A stretch of 64,000 nucleotides of DNA from Nocardiopsis sp. ATB16-24 (GTDB taxonomy: Bacteria > Actinomycetota > Actinomycetes > Streptosporangiales > Streptosporangiaceae): positions 62,001 to 126,000 of the forward strand of contig NZ_JASCXJ010000010.1 in assembly GCF_030271535.1 (NCBI RefSeq), given 5' to 3'. Numbering within the stretch: position 1 is the stretch's first letter; each line of letters starts with the position of its first letter. Under the pieces are notes generated by a model. The model saw nothing but the letters and a program-made list of their open reading frames with translations, searched no databases and was not told the origin of the DNA. Shown piece by piece: positions 63,757 to 64,000 of the stretch. The translations under genes and the position numbers were made by a program.

Positions 63757-64000
63757 ATTCCTTGATCATCTCCTTGAGGAAGGCCACGGACGCGGTTGGC
63801 GTCCGGGCGTTCGCCTGCAATCTACTGAACAACACCCCGAACTGCCGAACCTCTGTCGGCACATCTGTGGTCTGTCCGCGATAGATGGACTCTACGTGTA
63901 CCAACTCTGGCGCTGAGGGAGAGGCCAGCAGGGAGAAAGGGCCATCCAGACCTGCGTGTGGCAGCTGCCCCCACGCGTGCATCTGGAGCATGATGCGCCC
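63746..64000 (-). CDS. XRE/DUF5753 regulator, C-terminal part (runs off window)
   Basis: The last 84 codons of a leftward gene enter from the right edge. They end in FSLLASPSAPELVHVESIYR, then RGQTTDVPTEVRQFGVLFSR and LQANARTPTASVAFLKEMIK. This matches the C-terminus of DUF5753 domains (the ELVYVE...F..L...A-S...S pattern) and differs in detail from the regulator at 58230. The start and helix-turn-helix lie outside the window. The gene overlaps the DUF397 gene by 11 bases. Confidence 0.85.
   Translation of the reverse strand, partial: GRIMLQMHAWGQLPHAGLDGPFSLLASPSAPELVHVESIYRGQTTDVPTEVRQFGVLFSRLQANARTPTASVAFLKEMIKEYAG

Overview
The window is high-GC DNA from an actinobacterium. Indicators are Lsr2, the single-domain regulators BldC and a BdtA-like protein, menaquinone late-pathway genes with a complete nuoA-N operon, XRE/DUF397 regulatory pairs, frequent GTG starts and leaderless TAnnnT-N6-8-start promoters. 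Gene content, in particular an alpha-lytic-type S1 protease and a subtilisin-inhibitor-like protein, fits a Nocardiopsis-like genus (inference, not proven). No rRNA, tRNA, CRISPR array, insertion sequence or prophage was recognised.

0-18 kb is a conserved core block: small membrane protein, lsr2, clpC, a DUF3105 protein, mutY, a secreted Ig-like protein, an SSI-type protease inhibitor, radA, a secreted SGNH hydrolase, an NlpC/P60 cell-wall hydrolase, a TIM-barrel isomerase, proC, a large Pro/Gly/Met-rich membrane protein, an AcuC-like deacetylase, a phosphatase-like protein and a BdtA-like helix-turn-helix protein. The disA gene, usually next to radA, is not in its customary slot.

18.9-23.1 kb is a System II cytochrome c maturation operon (TlpA/ResA-like, CcdA, ResB, CcsB). 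23.2-25.6 kb is a LacI-type repressor divergent from a secreted pectate lyase, with two look-alike operators between them. 25.7-31.7 kb holds a PLDc_N membrane protein, BldC, a DUF4229 protein, a secreted propeller-like protein, a basic protein of unknown function and a secreted S1 protease with a prodomain. Between the protease and menG lies a 1-kb gene-free stretch with four long palindromic repeats.

32.7-52.7 kb is a respiratory block: menG, menJ, nuoA-N and a polyprenyl diphosphate synthase. It encodes completion of menaquinone and the NADH dehydrogenase that reduces it. A perfect Rex operator sits before menJ and a degenerate one before nuoA, which suggests NADH/NAD+ control.

52.9-56.9 kb carries two secreted proteins of unknown function, RarD and MsrA. 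57.5-64 kb is accessory: a small protein/DUF6879/XRE operon, a broken NUDIX gene, then a tightly overlapping operon of an AlkA-like HhH-GPD glycosylase, a cobalamin-type radical SAM enzyme, a thymidylate-kinase-like protein and a NUDIX hydrolase. A convergent CYTH-domain gene follows, then a second DUF397/XRE pair running off the right edge. This last cluster is the best candidate for an undescribed system.
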